64,000 bases of DNA from Aquimarina latercula DSM 2041 (lineage in GTDB: Bacteria; Bacteroidota; Bacteroidia; Flavobacteriales; Flavobacteriaceae): assembly GCF_000430645.1 (NCBI RefSeq), contig NZ_AUMK01000020.1, positions 1 to 64,000 on the forward strand, read 5' to 3'. Shown here piece by piece: positions 18,329 through 27,192 of the stretch. A program made the position numbers and the translations under genes. The notes below the pieces were generated by a model. The model had not been told where the DNA came from, ran no database searches, and saw nothing but the letters and a program-made list of their open reading frames with translations. The first letter of the stretch is position 1. Each line of letters begins with the position of its first letter.

Positions 18329-19063
18329 ATGGAAATGAATCATAATATTTTAAAAGGAATTCTATGCGTGCTTTTTGCAAGCTTCATTCTTTCTTGTAAC
18401 AAAGAAGAAATAGAATCTAGCGCTTTACAATTTAATACTAGTAAAGAAGCAGAAGAGGTAACATCTATGTTTAGTATGGATGCACGAATTGCAAGTTTAT
18501 ATGCTTTACAATATGCTAAAGCTATTGATCCAGATTTTAGATTTGTACCTGGCACTTCGAAAACGCCTAAATTTATAACAGGAAAAGATGTAGTATCATT
18601 TATTGATCTAAATGAATTACCGATTGAAAGAGAGGAAATATCTTTTATTAAAGAGATTCTGTATAAAGAAGATAGTCGAGCTATTTTAATTCAAGAGGTA
18701 GATGATAGAAAGAATCAAGCAAAAGTGAATGTATTATATATTCCTTATCCAACAGAAGTAAATGTGCCAAAAGATTATGTGTTTCAACATGGAGTGTTGA
18801 TTGATGATTTTCAGGCTGTTTATTTGCCACCGTATCTTTGGGCCTCAATAGGGTTAGATGGTGCAGGAAGTTATTGCAGCTGCACTATTACGTTAAGGAA
18901 CTTTAATACTTTATGTAGTGCTTGTCCGGATTTGTCAACTAACTTTTTAACGGTATTTGAAGATTACTTTGAAGGTGATGATATTGATAATTATGATGAG
19001 GTTTTAAATAATTCTATTACGATTGAAAAGGTTCCCGTTGGCGAAAGTATATTCGGGTCGTAG
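18329..19063 (+). CDS. Lipoprotein of unknown function, 244 aa
   Basis: A lipobox is present (VLFASFILSC, Cys23 from the ATG at 18329; an ATG at 18335 is equally possible). The mature part is acidic. Near the C-terminus are two close cysteine pairs (SYCSCTI and LCSAC), which could form disulfides or bind metal. It begins 45 bases after the preceding lipoprotein and probably shares its transcript. A bidirectional terminator lies just past the stop. I recognise no family. Confidence 0.65.
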   Translation: MEMNHNILKGILCVLFASFILSCNKEEIESSALQFNTSKEAEEVTSMFSMDARIASLYALQYAKAIDPDFRFVPGTSKTPKFITGKDVVSFIDLNELPIEREEISFIKEILYKEDSRAILIQEVDDRKNQAKVNVLYIPYPTEVNVPKDYVFQHGVLIDDFQAVYLPPYLWASIGLDGAGSYCSCTITLRNFNTLCSACPDLSTNFLTVFEDYFEGDDIDNYDEVLNNSITIEKVPVGESIFGS

Positions 19064-19086
19064 TAAGTAAGAAATTATATTTTTTA

Positions 19087-19127
19087 ATAGAAAGGCTAAA
19101 ATGATACTATTTATTTAGCCTTTCTAT
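19087..19127. terminator. Bidirectional terminator between convergent genes
   Basis: ATAGAAAGGCTAAA (19087-19100) pairs with TTTAGCCTTTCTAT (19114-19127). It lies between the plus-strand lipoprotein gene and the minus-strand CHAT gene, overlapping the last codons of the latter, with A- and T-rich flanks on both sides. Confidence 0.65.
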
Positions 19128-21858
19128 TTTTCTTTTTAAAAAAATAAAGACTTATAGCGCCAATTACTAGCATCAAAAGAATGAAAACGATATAAGGCTT
19201 AAACGAATTTTGATCCAGGGAAATAGGAGTGTTATTACCAATAAGTATTAACGAACCCCAATAAAAAGGAGATAATTCGCTACCATCATGAGTGTTTAGG
19301 TAGTGTAGTTTAGCATTTCGAAGAGCAGAGGATTTTGTAGATCCTTGATTAATATTTTTATAAAAGTCAATCATCAATTCCTGATTTGCTTTGTCATTTA
19401 CAGACCATAAAGAAGAGACTACGCTATTGGTACCTGCATAGAAAAACCCTCTGGCTAGGCTCATTACACCCTCGCCTTTGTTGATTTTTCCTAAAGAGGT
19501 TTTACAAGCACTAAGCACTACCATTTCTGATTGATTTTTGGTGGCGTATATTTCTTGTAATGTCATTTTTTGATCTCTAAAAGCAATCCAAGGATTTGTT
19601 ATAGCTCCAACATCAGCATGTGTAGATAGATGTAAGATATTGTATTTATCAAAATTGCTAATAACACTATCTTTAAGACTTTTTTCTTTTAATAAAATAT
19701 CTCCAGATAAAATGTCAGATATGCTGGTCACTTCCTTTTTACTATGAATTAAAGAACCTAAATTATCTATATTAAAATCTATTGGCGCAACACCTAAAAA
19801 ATTGAGTTCAGGGTTTCTGTTTTTGTTTTTATTTTGATCTAAATAACTCATAGAATAGGCATACCTAATTTCGGTATCTTTAATTAAATAACTATGTTCT
19901 TGTTTTGATGTAATCAATGTTTCAAAAGAAAGTTGTTGCAATGCATAATCAGGAATGATTATTACATTTTTTCCTTTAATTAGGGAATAAACATTCTCTG
20001 GAATAAGTTGGTTAAAAATATGATGTGCTATTTTGTGGTAGGTTCTTAATTGGTCTTGATCTTTAAACCAGTTAGTAACTTGATGGTTTGCGATACTGAT
20101 ATCCCGAATTAATTCTTTTGGATTAGGAATCTCGAAAATTATGGATTTGCCTTTCGCATGAAGAATTCCATATCCTTGATCATCATTTAGAATGTATTGT
20201 AATACAACTTCTTTGTCTGAAATAAACTTCTTTGTAAAATTCGAGTAGGGTAGAACCTTAACTTTTTGCTTGTTAATTGCGTACTCGGGATATTTGATAT
20301 TAAGAGAATCTACAAAGATCAGATAGCTGCGCTTATGTTGATAGATTTCTTTTTTCACTGCGAGAATACTATCTTTTGATGTGTTGTCTAGTATATTTAA
20401 TTTGTTTTCTGATAGATAGATACTTTGTTTTAGCTGATATTCTCTGCTAGCTAGTTCCGAAGGTAGTTGAGCATTCTCTTTTGCTTGTTCATTAGTAATA
20501 TCTTCTAATAAGAGTATCGCCTTATTTTTTTCCATAAAATAATAGGCGTCTTCATATTTTTTTAATAGAAAAGATACTTCTACAGCTTTCATGTACAAAG
20601 ATGAAGCTTGTTCTCTCCAATATAACTTAGATTTATATTCAGAGCTCTCGAAACGAATAATATCAACTAATTTATCTGCAATTTTAAAAGTTTTTAAAGC
20701 CTGTATGAGATGATCTTGGTTTTTGTCGTGGTTATAATACTGCATCCAACCATTGGCTTTTTGGATTAAGTGATTTAGAGTATAGTATTTATTAGGTATT
20801 AGTTCTAAATTTTCTTCTTTAATAATGTTGTTGTAATCATAGGTCTTAGTTGGATCAAAAGTATATTGTATAGCTTTTTGATAGAACAGTAATCCTTTTT
20901 TGAATTCTTTTTTGGTGATATAAAAATCACCAAGATTTTCGTAGGCAGGCGTATAACTGGGATTATATTTAATTGCTTCTTCCAAATGCAGTTTGCTACT
21001 ATCTAATTGTTTTATTTTTAAAAATGCAAGCCCTAAACTATTGTGCGTTATGGCTCTATAGTTTGAATCCAGAGGGTGTAATCTACTAATGGCGTTAGAG
21101 AAATTGGTAATGGCTTCACGATAGTTTTCTGTTTTAAGAAGTAGGTTTCCTTCTATTTGGAATATACTGTTTTTTTGTTTTGCAGGGTTGTAAGAAACGG
21201 ATTGTAGTATAGAATCCGCTTTTTGAAGACTTGACTTAATTTTATTTGAATGTCTTTTATACCCCATAGAAGAGTATATGTCGGCCTTGAGCAAATAGAA
21301 ATTAACTCTTTTTTTATCATATTTAGAATTATTTGGACACAACCCAATAGCTTTTTCTATAGTGCTTAATGCTTTGTGGTAGTCCCCTATATTTTTATAT
21401 GCTATAGAAAGTTCTGAGTTAGCAACTATTTTTTTATCAAGTTGCCCTGTTTCAGATAACCGTATGAGGTAAGTAATAGCTTTAAAATATTCTTGAATTC
21501 TAGAATTGAAAAACCCTAAATTATATAATGTTTTATCTAATGATTTGGATGATTTAATTTGTAGGCTATCTTTAATTGACAAGGATTTTTTTGTAAACAA
21601 AATTGCTTTACGAAGGTTTTTTCTTTCATTAGTTTTTTTCCGTTTTTTAAATAGAAAGACTCCATAGTCATGATAATTGTCGGCAAGGACTATATCATAT
21701 TGCTCGTTTGTGTGTTCAAAGAAAGAATCTATTTTGCGCTCTTTCAGTTCCAGATCTATAGATAAACTCAATAGTTTGTTAAACTCATCTTTGTCTTGTT
21801 GCGAATATATGGTGAAAGGAATAATACTTAGTAGCAAGAAAAAAAGTGTAATTTTCAT
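19111..21858 (-). CDS. TPR protein with CHAT (caspase-like) protease domain
   Basis: The 915-residue protein begins with a signal peptide (MKITLFFLLLSIIPFTIYS). TPR repeats occupy roughly residues 30-460 (for example ALSTIEKAIGLCPNN, AYENLGDFYITKKEFKKGL). The CHAT domain follows (about 590-875) with catalytic His747 in LHLSTHAD and Cys785 in VVLSACKTSLG, then MSLARGFFYAGTNSVVSSLW. A C-terminal transmembrane helix (YIVFILLMLVIGAISLYFF) and basic tail place the TPR/CHAT part in the periplasm. CHAT proteins are caspase relatives, and some act as effectors cutting protein targets. A subtilase gene lies upstream on the same strand and an ECF pair is divergent beyond it. The start codon lies inside a perfect inverted repeat. 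Confidence 0.9.
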   Translation of the reverse strand: MKITLFFLLLSIIPFTIYSQQDKDEFNKLLSLSIDLELKERKIDSFFEHTNEQYDIVLADNYHDYGVFLFKKRKKTNERKNLRKAILFTKKSLSIKDSLQIKSSKSLDKTLYNLGFFNSRIQEYFKAITYLIRLSETGQLDKKIVANSELSIAYKNIGDYHKALSTIEKAIGLCPNNSKYDKKRVNFYLLKADIYSSMGYKRHSNKIKSSLQKADSILQSVSYNPAKQKNSIFQIEGNLLLKTENYREAITNFSNAISRLHPLDSNYRAITHNSLGLAFLKIKQLDSSKLHLEEAIKYNPSYTPAYENLGDFYITKKEFKKGLLFYQKAIQYTFDPTKTYDYNNIIKEENLELIPNKYYTLNHLIQKANGWMQYYNHDKNQDHLIQALKTFKIADKLVDIIRFESSEYKSKLYWREQASSLYMKAVEVSFLLKKYEDAYYFMEKNKAILLLEDITNEQAKENAQLPSELASREYQLKQSIYLSENKLNILDNTSKDSILAVKKEIYQHKRSYLIFVDSLNIKYPEYAINKQKVKVLPYSNFTKKFISDKEVVLQYILNDDQGYGILHAKGKSIIFEIPNPKELIRDISIANHQVTNWFKDQDQLRTYHKIAHHIFNQLIPENVYSLIKGKNVIIIPDYALQQLSFETLITSKQEHSYLIKDTEIRYAYSMSYLDQNKNKNRNPELNFLGVAPIDFNIDNLGSLIHSKKEVTSISDILSGDILLKEKSLKDSVISNFDKYNILHLSTHADVGAITNPWIAFRDQKMTLQEIYATKNQSEMVVLSACKTSLGKINKGEGVMSLARGFFYAGTNSVVSSLWSVNDKANQELMIDFYKNINQGSTKSSALRNAKLHYLNTHDGSELSPFYWGSLILIGNNTPISLDQNSFKPYIVFILLMLVIGAISLYFFKKKNRKAK

Positions 21859-21885
21859 ACATTAAAAATATGAAAATTACACTTT
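21843..21885 (-). promoter_or_regulatory. Perfect 17-bp inverted repeat covering the CHAT start codon
   Basis: AAAGTGTAATTTTCATA (21843-21859) and TATGAAAATTACACTTT (21869-21885) are exact reverse complements around a 9-base loop. The CHAT start codon (21856-21858) lies in one arm, which also encodes the first six residues (MKITLF). In the mRNA this would fold into a stem hiding the start codon. It could instead be a protein-binding operator. Confidence 0.7.
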
Positions 21886-21957
21886 ACAAAAGCAATGAAA
21901 TTATACCTACGATTTATTGCTTTTAAATTTTTGAATGTAGGGACATATGCATTTATA

Positions 21958-23295
21958 TTATCTTCTAACGATCACTCTACCTTGTTGAATAAAATTTTGT
22001 AATCCTTGTACCCTATATGCGCTATTTAATATCGCGTTATTGAGCTGTAATGAAGTGAGTTCTTTGTCATATAGTTTTCCGGCTATAGCTGCTATATAGG
22101 CTGCGGAAAAAGAGGTTCCTGTAGGATTAATTGTAAGGTTTGATTCGGTATCCATAGTATAGAAATATCCGTTTATTGGTGCAGCTATGTCTATAGTCGA
22201 TGGGCCATAATTTGATTCTACTATAGATATGAAATCTAGTAAATCTGGCATCTCCATTTGCTCACTGACCTCAATTTCATAACCGCCAACTCCCAAAAGA
22301 TTCTTTATTGCATATCCAGATGGAAAATGAGCGATTTCTTCATCAACATTTAATCCTCGATTACCAGCAGAAGCAATAAATAGTACATTATTTTCCATAG
22401 ATTCAATGCTGTTTTTTAGAATTTTTTGTTTTTTTAAACCATACCATCCAAAACTCATATTTACAATATCGATATTGTTCAATTTCGAAATATAGTTTAA
22501 ACTACAAACGATATCATAATAACTACCACGTCCATTCTCATCAAAGGCTTTTATAGATAATAGTTGATGCGGAATTTGATTAGCTGTTAATTCGGAATTA
22601 ATGATTTTTGCTACTTTAGAACCATGTCCATTATCATCTCTCATATCTTTATCGTGATTCACATAATCCCATCCAGAATCTCCAAAGCTTCCATTCGATT
22701 CACCCCTTGTACTGTATAAGATAGGGTTATTAAAATAATCATAGTCAATTCCTGTGTCCACTATTGCAATATTTACATAATCAGGATTGGTTGATGATAT
22801 TATTTTATCCCCTAAACGACTACTGTAGTGACCAGATAAAGTCTTATTGGCAATAGTTATGTAGAATTGATAATCAAATATAGCTCTGCCTTCTTCAACT
22901 TCTTCTTCACCAGAGTTATCTTCGTAATTAGTTACTAGATTTTCTACTAAGTGTTGTACTCCCATAAAATCTGTATATAGGGTATCTATTGTCCATAATT
23001 CTGGCCCTTGGGGATCGCAGTCACAAACTTCCTTCTGTAATATTTTAAAATCATAAGTTTGCTCAAGATCAGATCGCAGGTTCTTTTTTTGGGTCTCGTT
23101 TAAAGTGGAATCCGTAAATTTTACCACAACTTGATTTCTAATAATTTCCGGTACTATAGGATTGTTAGGAATATTTTTTTCTAAAACTTCTCCGAAACCA
23201 GTGTTTTGAGTTATAATATCTTCATCAACGGAGCATCCCCATACTCCGATTAATGCAATGTATATCCATGTTACTATTATGATACTTTTTTTCAT
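21958..23295 (-). CDS. Subtilisin-like (S8) protease, lipoprotein
   Basis: I place the start at 23295, giving a lipoprotein signal (MKKSIIIVTWIYIALIGVWG, Cys21); an upstream ATG at 23331 would bury it. The N-terminal part (NQVVVKFTDSTLNETQKKNL) resembles the propeptide-like domain of bacterial subtilases. The triad is complete: Asp180 (IAIVDTGID), His224 (DDNGHGSKVAKI), Ser395 (PTGTSFSAAY), with Asn312 (ASAGNRG) as oxyanion residue. A CDCD pair sits at residues 91-94. It lies between the CHAT gene (100 bases downstream) and the divergent sigma gene. A lipid-anchored subtilase beside a periplasmic caspase-like protein suggests a protease cascade, but this is inference. Confidence 0.9.
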   Translation of the reverse strand: MKKSIIIVTWIYIALIGVWGCSVDEDIITQNTGFGEVLEKNIPNNPIVPEIIRNQVVVKFTDSTLNETQKKNLRSDLEQTYDFKILQKEVCDCDPQGPELWTIDTLYTDFMGVQHLVENLVTNYEDNSGEEEVEEGRAIFDYQFYITIANKTLSGHYSSRLGDKIISSTNPDYVNIAIVDTGIDYDYFNNPILYSTRGESNGSFGDSGWDYVNHDKDMRDDNGHGSKVAKIINSELTANQIPHQLLSIKAFDENGRGSYYDIVCSLNYISKLNNIDIVNMSFGWYGLKKQKILKNSIESMENNVLFIASAGNRGLNVDEEIAHFPSGYAIKNLLGVGGYEIEVSEQMEMPDLLDFISIVESNYGPSTIDIAAPINGYFYTMDTESNLTINPTGTSFSAAYIAAIAGKLYDKELTSLQLNNAILNSAYRVQGLQNFIQQGRVIVRR

Positions 23296-23675
23296 GATAA
23301 TTAGTTTGTTTTTTAAAATGTGTAAAGTCATATGATATATTCCTAAACCACATTTTTAGTTGATATTCATAGACCGGATTCGAAAATAGTAGAAATGTTA
23401 CCCAAATATTTAAGATAATTTGTTTAAATAGTATAATTTGATTTGGCTTTGAAATTATTTTTTGACGTTAATTATTTGATTTTAAGCGTGTTTAAGTAGT
23501 ATTTTTTGTGCGTTTTATAGATAATTATATTTCCCTTTTTCTTTCTTAAAAAGTCAATTAATAAGAGCAGTTAACCCATAAAAAAACAGTCTTATTCCCC
23601 TAACAAAGTTTCACGAATTATAGTTATGTTTGTGTTCTTCGTATAGAAATTATTCTATAATTACTTAGAGATTCC
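23296..23675. promoter_or_regulatory. Divergent promoter region between subtilase and ECF sigma genes
   Basis: These 380 bases contain no convincing gene. A TAnnTTTG-type box (TATGTTTG, 23625-23632) lies 43 bases before the sigma start and could drive the ECF pair. The opposite direction must carry the promoter of the subtilase and perhaps the CHAT gene; I could not define it. Confidence 0.4.
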
Positions 23676-24248
23676 ATGGCAAATAAAAAGCTTGATGATT
23701 ACCTATTACAGAGCCTTAAATCAGGTAATGATAAGGGTATTAAGGAAATATATAATAGGTTGTATCCTAAAGTAAAGTCTTACATAGTTAGTCACGATGG
23801 ATCAGAAGATGATGCAAAGGATGTAATGCAAAAAGCATTGTTACAATTATCTGCCAGAGCACAAGATGAAAATTTCAAGATTACTTATAGTTTTGAAGGG
23901 TACTTTATAACTATTTGCAAGAATTTATGGAGACGAGCTTCAAAATTATCAAAAATGAGGGTAACAAATGAAGGAGTTATGGATCTTGTTCATGAAGAAA
24001 GAGAAATAGCTTTGGCGACATATGAACAGGAGAAGTGGGAGTTATTTCAAGAAAAATTATTAGAAATATCGCAGAATTGTAGAGAAGTACTAGCATTTTT
24101 TTTTAATAAAGTACCTTATGTACAAATAGCAGAAAAGCTAGGGTATGGATCAGAAAATACGGTAAGACAACGGATTTTTAAGTGTAAATCGAAATTAAAA
24201 GAAGCTATACATGCCGATATGCGTTATAACGAATTAAAAGAGTTTTGA
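23676..24248 (+). CDS. ECF-type RNA polymerase sigma factor
   Basis: A 190-residue sigma-70 family protein. Region 2 is DDAKDVMQKALLQLSARA and FEGYFITICKNLWRRASKLS. Region 4 is LEISQNCREVLAFFFNKVPY and VQIAEKLGYGSENTVRQRIF. It is a paralogue of the sigma factor at 9842-10411. Five bases after its stop begins a single-pass TPR membrane protein, probably its partner or restraint. The pair is divergent from a subtilase and a CHAT gene, a plausible regulon. Confidence 0.9.
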   Translation: MANKKLDDYLLQSLKSGNDKGIKEIYNRLYPKVKSYIVSHDGSEDDAKDVMQKALLQLSARAQDENFKITYSFEGYFITICKNLWRRASKLSKMRVTNEGVMDLVHEEREIALATYEQEKWELFQEKLLEISQNCREVLAFFFNKVPYVQIAEKLGYGSENTVRQRIFKCKSKLKEAIHADMRYNELKEF

Positions 24249-24253
24249 ATACT

Positions 24254-25051
24254 ATGGAGCAGGAAATAGAGAAATACCTCAATGGTGAAATGACCAAGGA
24301 GGAAACGATCGTTTTTCTAAAAAAAATAGATAGAAATCCAGATGCAAAAGAAGCTCTAACTCTTTATCAAGAAATGAATACCATTTACGATAGTGAAAAT
24401 TGGAACTTAACGGATAAAAAGCCTTCTTATAAAAAAGTAAGAGAGTATGAAGAATTTTTTAAGGGAGATAAAGGAGGGTCTGTTAAAGACGCAATTGGTA
24501 AAGCAGAACAATCATATTTCGAAGAGCCACAAACATCTAAAATGAAACGCATTTTTGTTTATGCTGGTGGAATAGCAGCTATTTTTATCGCAGGACTGTT
24601 TCTTTTAGGGCAGTTTAATAAAGATGTTGATAATAGTCAATTATATGCGGAGTATAAAGATTGGAATGTACTGCCTTCTTTAACTCAAAGAGATAGCGCT
24701 ACTGAGTTAGTCAATATAGAAAAACTGTTCAAAAGTAAAAAATACGATGAATCATTAATCTTGATAGAAAAACTTACGTTAAAAAATAATCAAGAGTTGA
24801 ATTCACAAATTCTTTTGTATTTAGGAGCCAATCAATTAGAACTAAATATGAATGAAGATGCAATTGAATCTTTTACAAAATTACTGAACAATGATAGTCT
24901 TGATTCTTCTAAAGCTCATTGGTATTTAGGGTTATGTTTTTTAAAGATTAATGAGTTGGAGAAAGCGAAGAATGAGTTTAAATTATTGATTTATAACGGT
25001 TTGAATTTTAAAAAACTAGAAGCTAAAGAGTTGTTAGAACAACTTGATTAA
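24254..25051 (+). CDS. TPR membrane protein paired with the ECF sigma factor, likely anti-sigma-like
   Basis: From the ATG at 24254 the protein has 265 residues; a TTG at 24245 would add three and overlap the sigma gene. The N-terminal part (MEQEIEKYLNGEMTKEETIV) has the form of cytoplasmic anti-sigma-like domains. One transmembrane helix follows (IFVYAGGIAAIFIAGLFLL, about 100-118). The C-terminal half holds TPR-like repeats in the periplasm (DAIESFTKLLNNDSLDSSKA, HWYLGLCFLKINELEKAKN). No zinc-binding anti-sigma motif is seen. The layout suggests it carries an envelope signal to the sigma factor. Confidence 0.75.
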   Translation: MEQEIEKYLNGEMTKEETIVFLKKIDRNPDAKEALTLYQEMNTIYDSENWNLTDKKPSYKKVREYEEFFKGDKGGSVKDAIGKAEQSYFEEPQTSKMKRIFVYAGGIAAIFIAGLFLLGQFNKDVDNSQLYAEYKDWNVLPSLTQRDSATELVNIEKLFKSKKYDESLILIEKLTLKNNQELNSQILLYLGANQLELNMNEDAIESFTKLLNNDSLDSSKAHWYLGLCFLKINELEKAKNEFKLLIYNGLNFKKLEAKELLEQLD

Positions 25052-25145
25052 ACTTTTAATCAATTATACTATTTTAATGATAGCGCTTTTATGAGCCTTC
25101 GTTAACTGTACATTTTTCCTTTAAATTTCTACAAAATTCTCTAAA

Positions 25146-25169
25146 TCGATAAAAGTTGCCTTTTATCGA
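25146..25169. other. Perfect hairpin (TCGATAAAAG / CTTTTATCGA)
   Basis: A 10-bp perfect stem with a TTGC loop lies 95 bases after the ECF operon and about 90 before a small gene. No T-run follows on the plus strand. It may end the ECF transcript weakly or lie in the leader of the next gene. Confidence 0.4.
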
Positions 25170-25260
25170 GAATTACTATTTTTCTAAAGTTTTATATTCA
25201 TTTTTAGAAAGTTAGAACCTTACTTTCATTATAAAATTTAGAAACAAATCTACTTGAAAA

Positions 25261-25482
25261 ATGAAAGAGGAGTTAAGTATTTCGGATTTAAGAGAGGTTA
25301 TACGTAATCTAATTACCTTCATAGCGGTTGAGGGTAAAGAGTATGTGAATGAGAATAAGAAAAGTGATTATGTTGCGAGTTACTTACTGCTTTTAGCAAA
25401 GATTATTAATCAAGTAGATGATGGAGAACGAACTTCGTTGGTAGAAAGTATTACAGAAGATATTTCTAATTATATAAAGTAA
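25261..25482 (+). CDS. Small hypothetical protein, 73 aa
   Basis: This short acidic helical protein (SISDLREVIRNLITFIAVEG, SYLLLLAKIINQVDDGER) has no signal peptide or membrane segment. It begins with ATG and ends just before a strong terminator, so it is probably a real single-gene transcript. I recognise no family. It lies about 200 bases after the ECF operon with a hairpin between, so it need not belong to it. Confidence 0.6.
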   Translation: MKEELSISDLREVIRNLITFIAVEGKEYVNENKKSDYVASYLLLLAKIINQVDDGERTSLVESITEDISNYIK

Positions 25483-25524
25483 GGGTATGGTTTTTTTGGA
25501 CTATATTTTATTATGTTAGATTTG

Positions 25525-25562
25525 GAAAGCCTTTTTTTTATAAAAAGGCTTTCTTTTTTTTA
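25525..25562 (+). terminator. Strong rho-independent terminator
   Basis: GAAAGCCTTTTT (25525-25536) pairs with AAAAAGGCTTTC (25542-25553), followed by a run of nine T. It ends the transcript of the 73-residue gene. Confidence 0.85.
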
Positions 25563-25624
25563 ATTGGTATTAATCATTTAACTTTAATATATTGGAGATT
25601 CAAAATCCCAAACCCTAGAGTAAA

Positions 25625-26746
25625 GTGACCGAGCAAGAACAAATAAAGCAGCTAGAGAAGGAAAAACAACAACTTCAGGATCGATTAGATCAGATTAAAA
25701 AAAGAAAAGAAAAGAAAAAAAGTGTTGGTTTTTGGTTACTTAAAAAATCTAGTGTTCCGCTCTTAGGAATAAAACTTAAGAAAAGTATTACTAATGCTAT
25801 CAGTGAGTACAAGGAAACGAAAACTGTTTCTGTCGATACCGTTTCTGATGTTTCTTCTAATATTATCTGGCGTATTACTAGAATTGGTCTTTTTGGGTTG
25901 TTTGTGACACTTATACCTTCTGTTATATTGTTATACCAAACAAAACTGGTAATTAACCAGAATAAGTTAGTAGATAATCAAAATGAATTAATAGAAGCCG
26001 AGAGAAGATCCTCTTTAGTTTTTATTATGGATAATTTGCTTTCTGATCTAAGTGAGGAACTAAAATATAAGGGTTCTAGTGAGCGTAATATTAGTCCCGT
26101 TTTAGAAGCAAGAATAGCGAGCTTGTCTAGAGCGATGAAACCCTATAGATATGAAGAAGATGGGGAGCTTATTGATAAAAAAATCAGTCCAGAAAAAGGT
26201 CAATTGTTATTTAGTTTGATAAGAAGTGACCTAGCAGATCAATCTTATAGAGAGATTTTGGATGCTTCTGATTTTAGTTACACATATTTTAAAGATATAT
26301 TCTTGGGTAGAGGAGTTAATTTAAAGTATATCAATTTAAACCATTCTAATTTATCAGAAGTTAATCTTCCTGCGGCTAATTTGGAGCGAGCGGAATTGGT
26401 GTACGCTAATTTAAAAAGAATAAATCTATCCGATGCGATATTAAAAAGAGCTAATCTTACTAATGCCGATCTAACCAATTCAGAATTATTAAGTTGTGAT
26501 TTAACAAATGCGAAATTATATGGAGCAGATTTGACAGAAGCAGATTTAACAGAAGCTACTTTATGGGGAACTAAGTTAGATGATGCTGATTTATCAGATG
26601 TGGTTTTAGATAATGTGATTGTGCATCGACAAGATTGGATAACTTTTGTTAAGGATTCTTTGGATCTAAAAGGTGCAGAAGATATTCAAGATAAATATCG
26701 AGTTAAAAAACAAGGCAAGCAGCAATTTATCCTGGTTAAAAAGTAA
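25625..26746 (+). CDS. Membrane-anchored pentapeptide-repeat protein
   Basis: The 373-residue protein uses a GTG start. The first 30 residues are a charged coiled coil (EQEQIKQLEKEKQQLQDRLD), followed by a basic segment and one or two hydrophobic stretches (IIWRITRIGLFGLFVTLIPS, about 80-103). Residues about 214-330 form a run of pentapeptide repeats of the A(D/N)LxX type (ANLERAELVYANLKRINLSD, ANLTNADLTNSELLSCDLTN), which fold into a right-handed beta helix. The last 40 residues are not repetitive. Such proteins often act as scaffolds, and DNA-mimic forms block gyrase; nothing here indicates which. It stands alone downstream of a terminator. Confidence 0.8.
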   Translation: MTEQEQIKQLEKEKQQLQDRLDQIKKRKEKKKSVGFWLLKKSSVPLLGIKLKKSITNAISEYKETKTVSVDTVSDVSSNIIWRITRIGLFGLFVTLIPSVILLYQTKLVINQNKLVDNQNELIEAERRSSLVFIMDNLLSDLSEELKYKGSSERNISPVLEARIASLSRAMKPYRYEEDGELIDKKISPEKGQLLFSLIRSDLADQSYREILDASDFSYTYFKDIFLGRGVNLKYINLNHSNLSEVNLPAANLERAELVYANLKRINLSDAILKRANLTNADLTNSELLSCDLTNAKLYGADLTEADLTEATLWGTKLDDADLSDVVLDNVIVHRQDWITFVKDSLDLKGAEDIQDKYRVKKQGKQQFILVKK

Positions 26747-26761
26747 AAAACAAAGTTTATA

Positions 26762-27190
26762 TCAATTTTTGAAAATTAGGCTATGAACTTTGTTAACTAG
26801 CCAGTTTCCAGCAGGAAAGTATAAAGCAAAAAATAAAGCCATTCCCAAACTAAAATTCTGAGGATTAAATAATAGGTCTAGTATGTTATTTGGATATACA
26901 TAAGAAGTTTGTAACCAATACCCCAGAAACTCGAGAATACCCATAGCCACTAATCCGTATGCATATTGATTAAAGAAGTTGTATTTTTTTAATAAAATTG
27001 AAATCGGAACCATATACAAGATATAACAAGTGATTACCTGCCACCAATAACTAAATCTTGCAATTTCCATTTCTGCACCAAACTGATTCATTCCTAATCC
27101 CCATAAAAAATATATTATAATATATGTGAAGATCATTGTTTTAGGAGTTTCCTTTATTTCTTTTAGATTTTGAATAAGGATTTCTTTCAT
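26762..27190 (-). CDS. Small integral membrane protein, 142 aa
   Basis: Four hydrophobic segments are visible: TMIFTYIIIYFLWGLGM, WWQVITCYILYMVPISILL, YGLVAMGILEFLGYWL and LGMALFFALYFPAGNWLV. No motif ties it to a known family. Its start lies two bases after the stop of the methyltransferase gene on the same strand, so the two are co-transcribed. It may act in the same lipid or secondary-metabolite step, but this is only contextual. Confidence 0.65.
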   Translation of the reverse strand: MKEILIQNLKEIKETPKTMIFTYIIIYFLWGLGMNQFGAEMEIARFSYWWQVITCYILYMVPISILLKKYNFFNQYAYGLVAMGILEFLGYWLQTSYVYPNNILDLLFNPQNFSLGMALFFALYFPAGNWLVNKVHSLIFKN

Positions 27191-27192
27191 AA

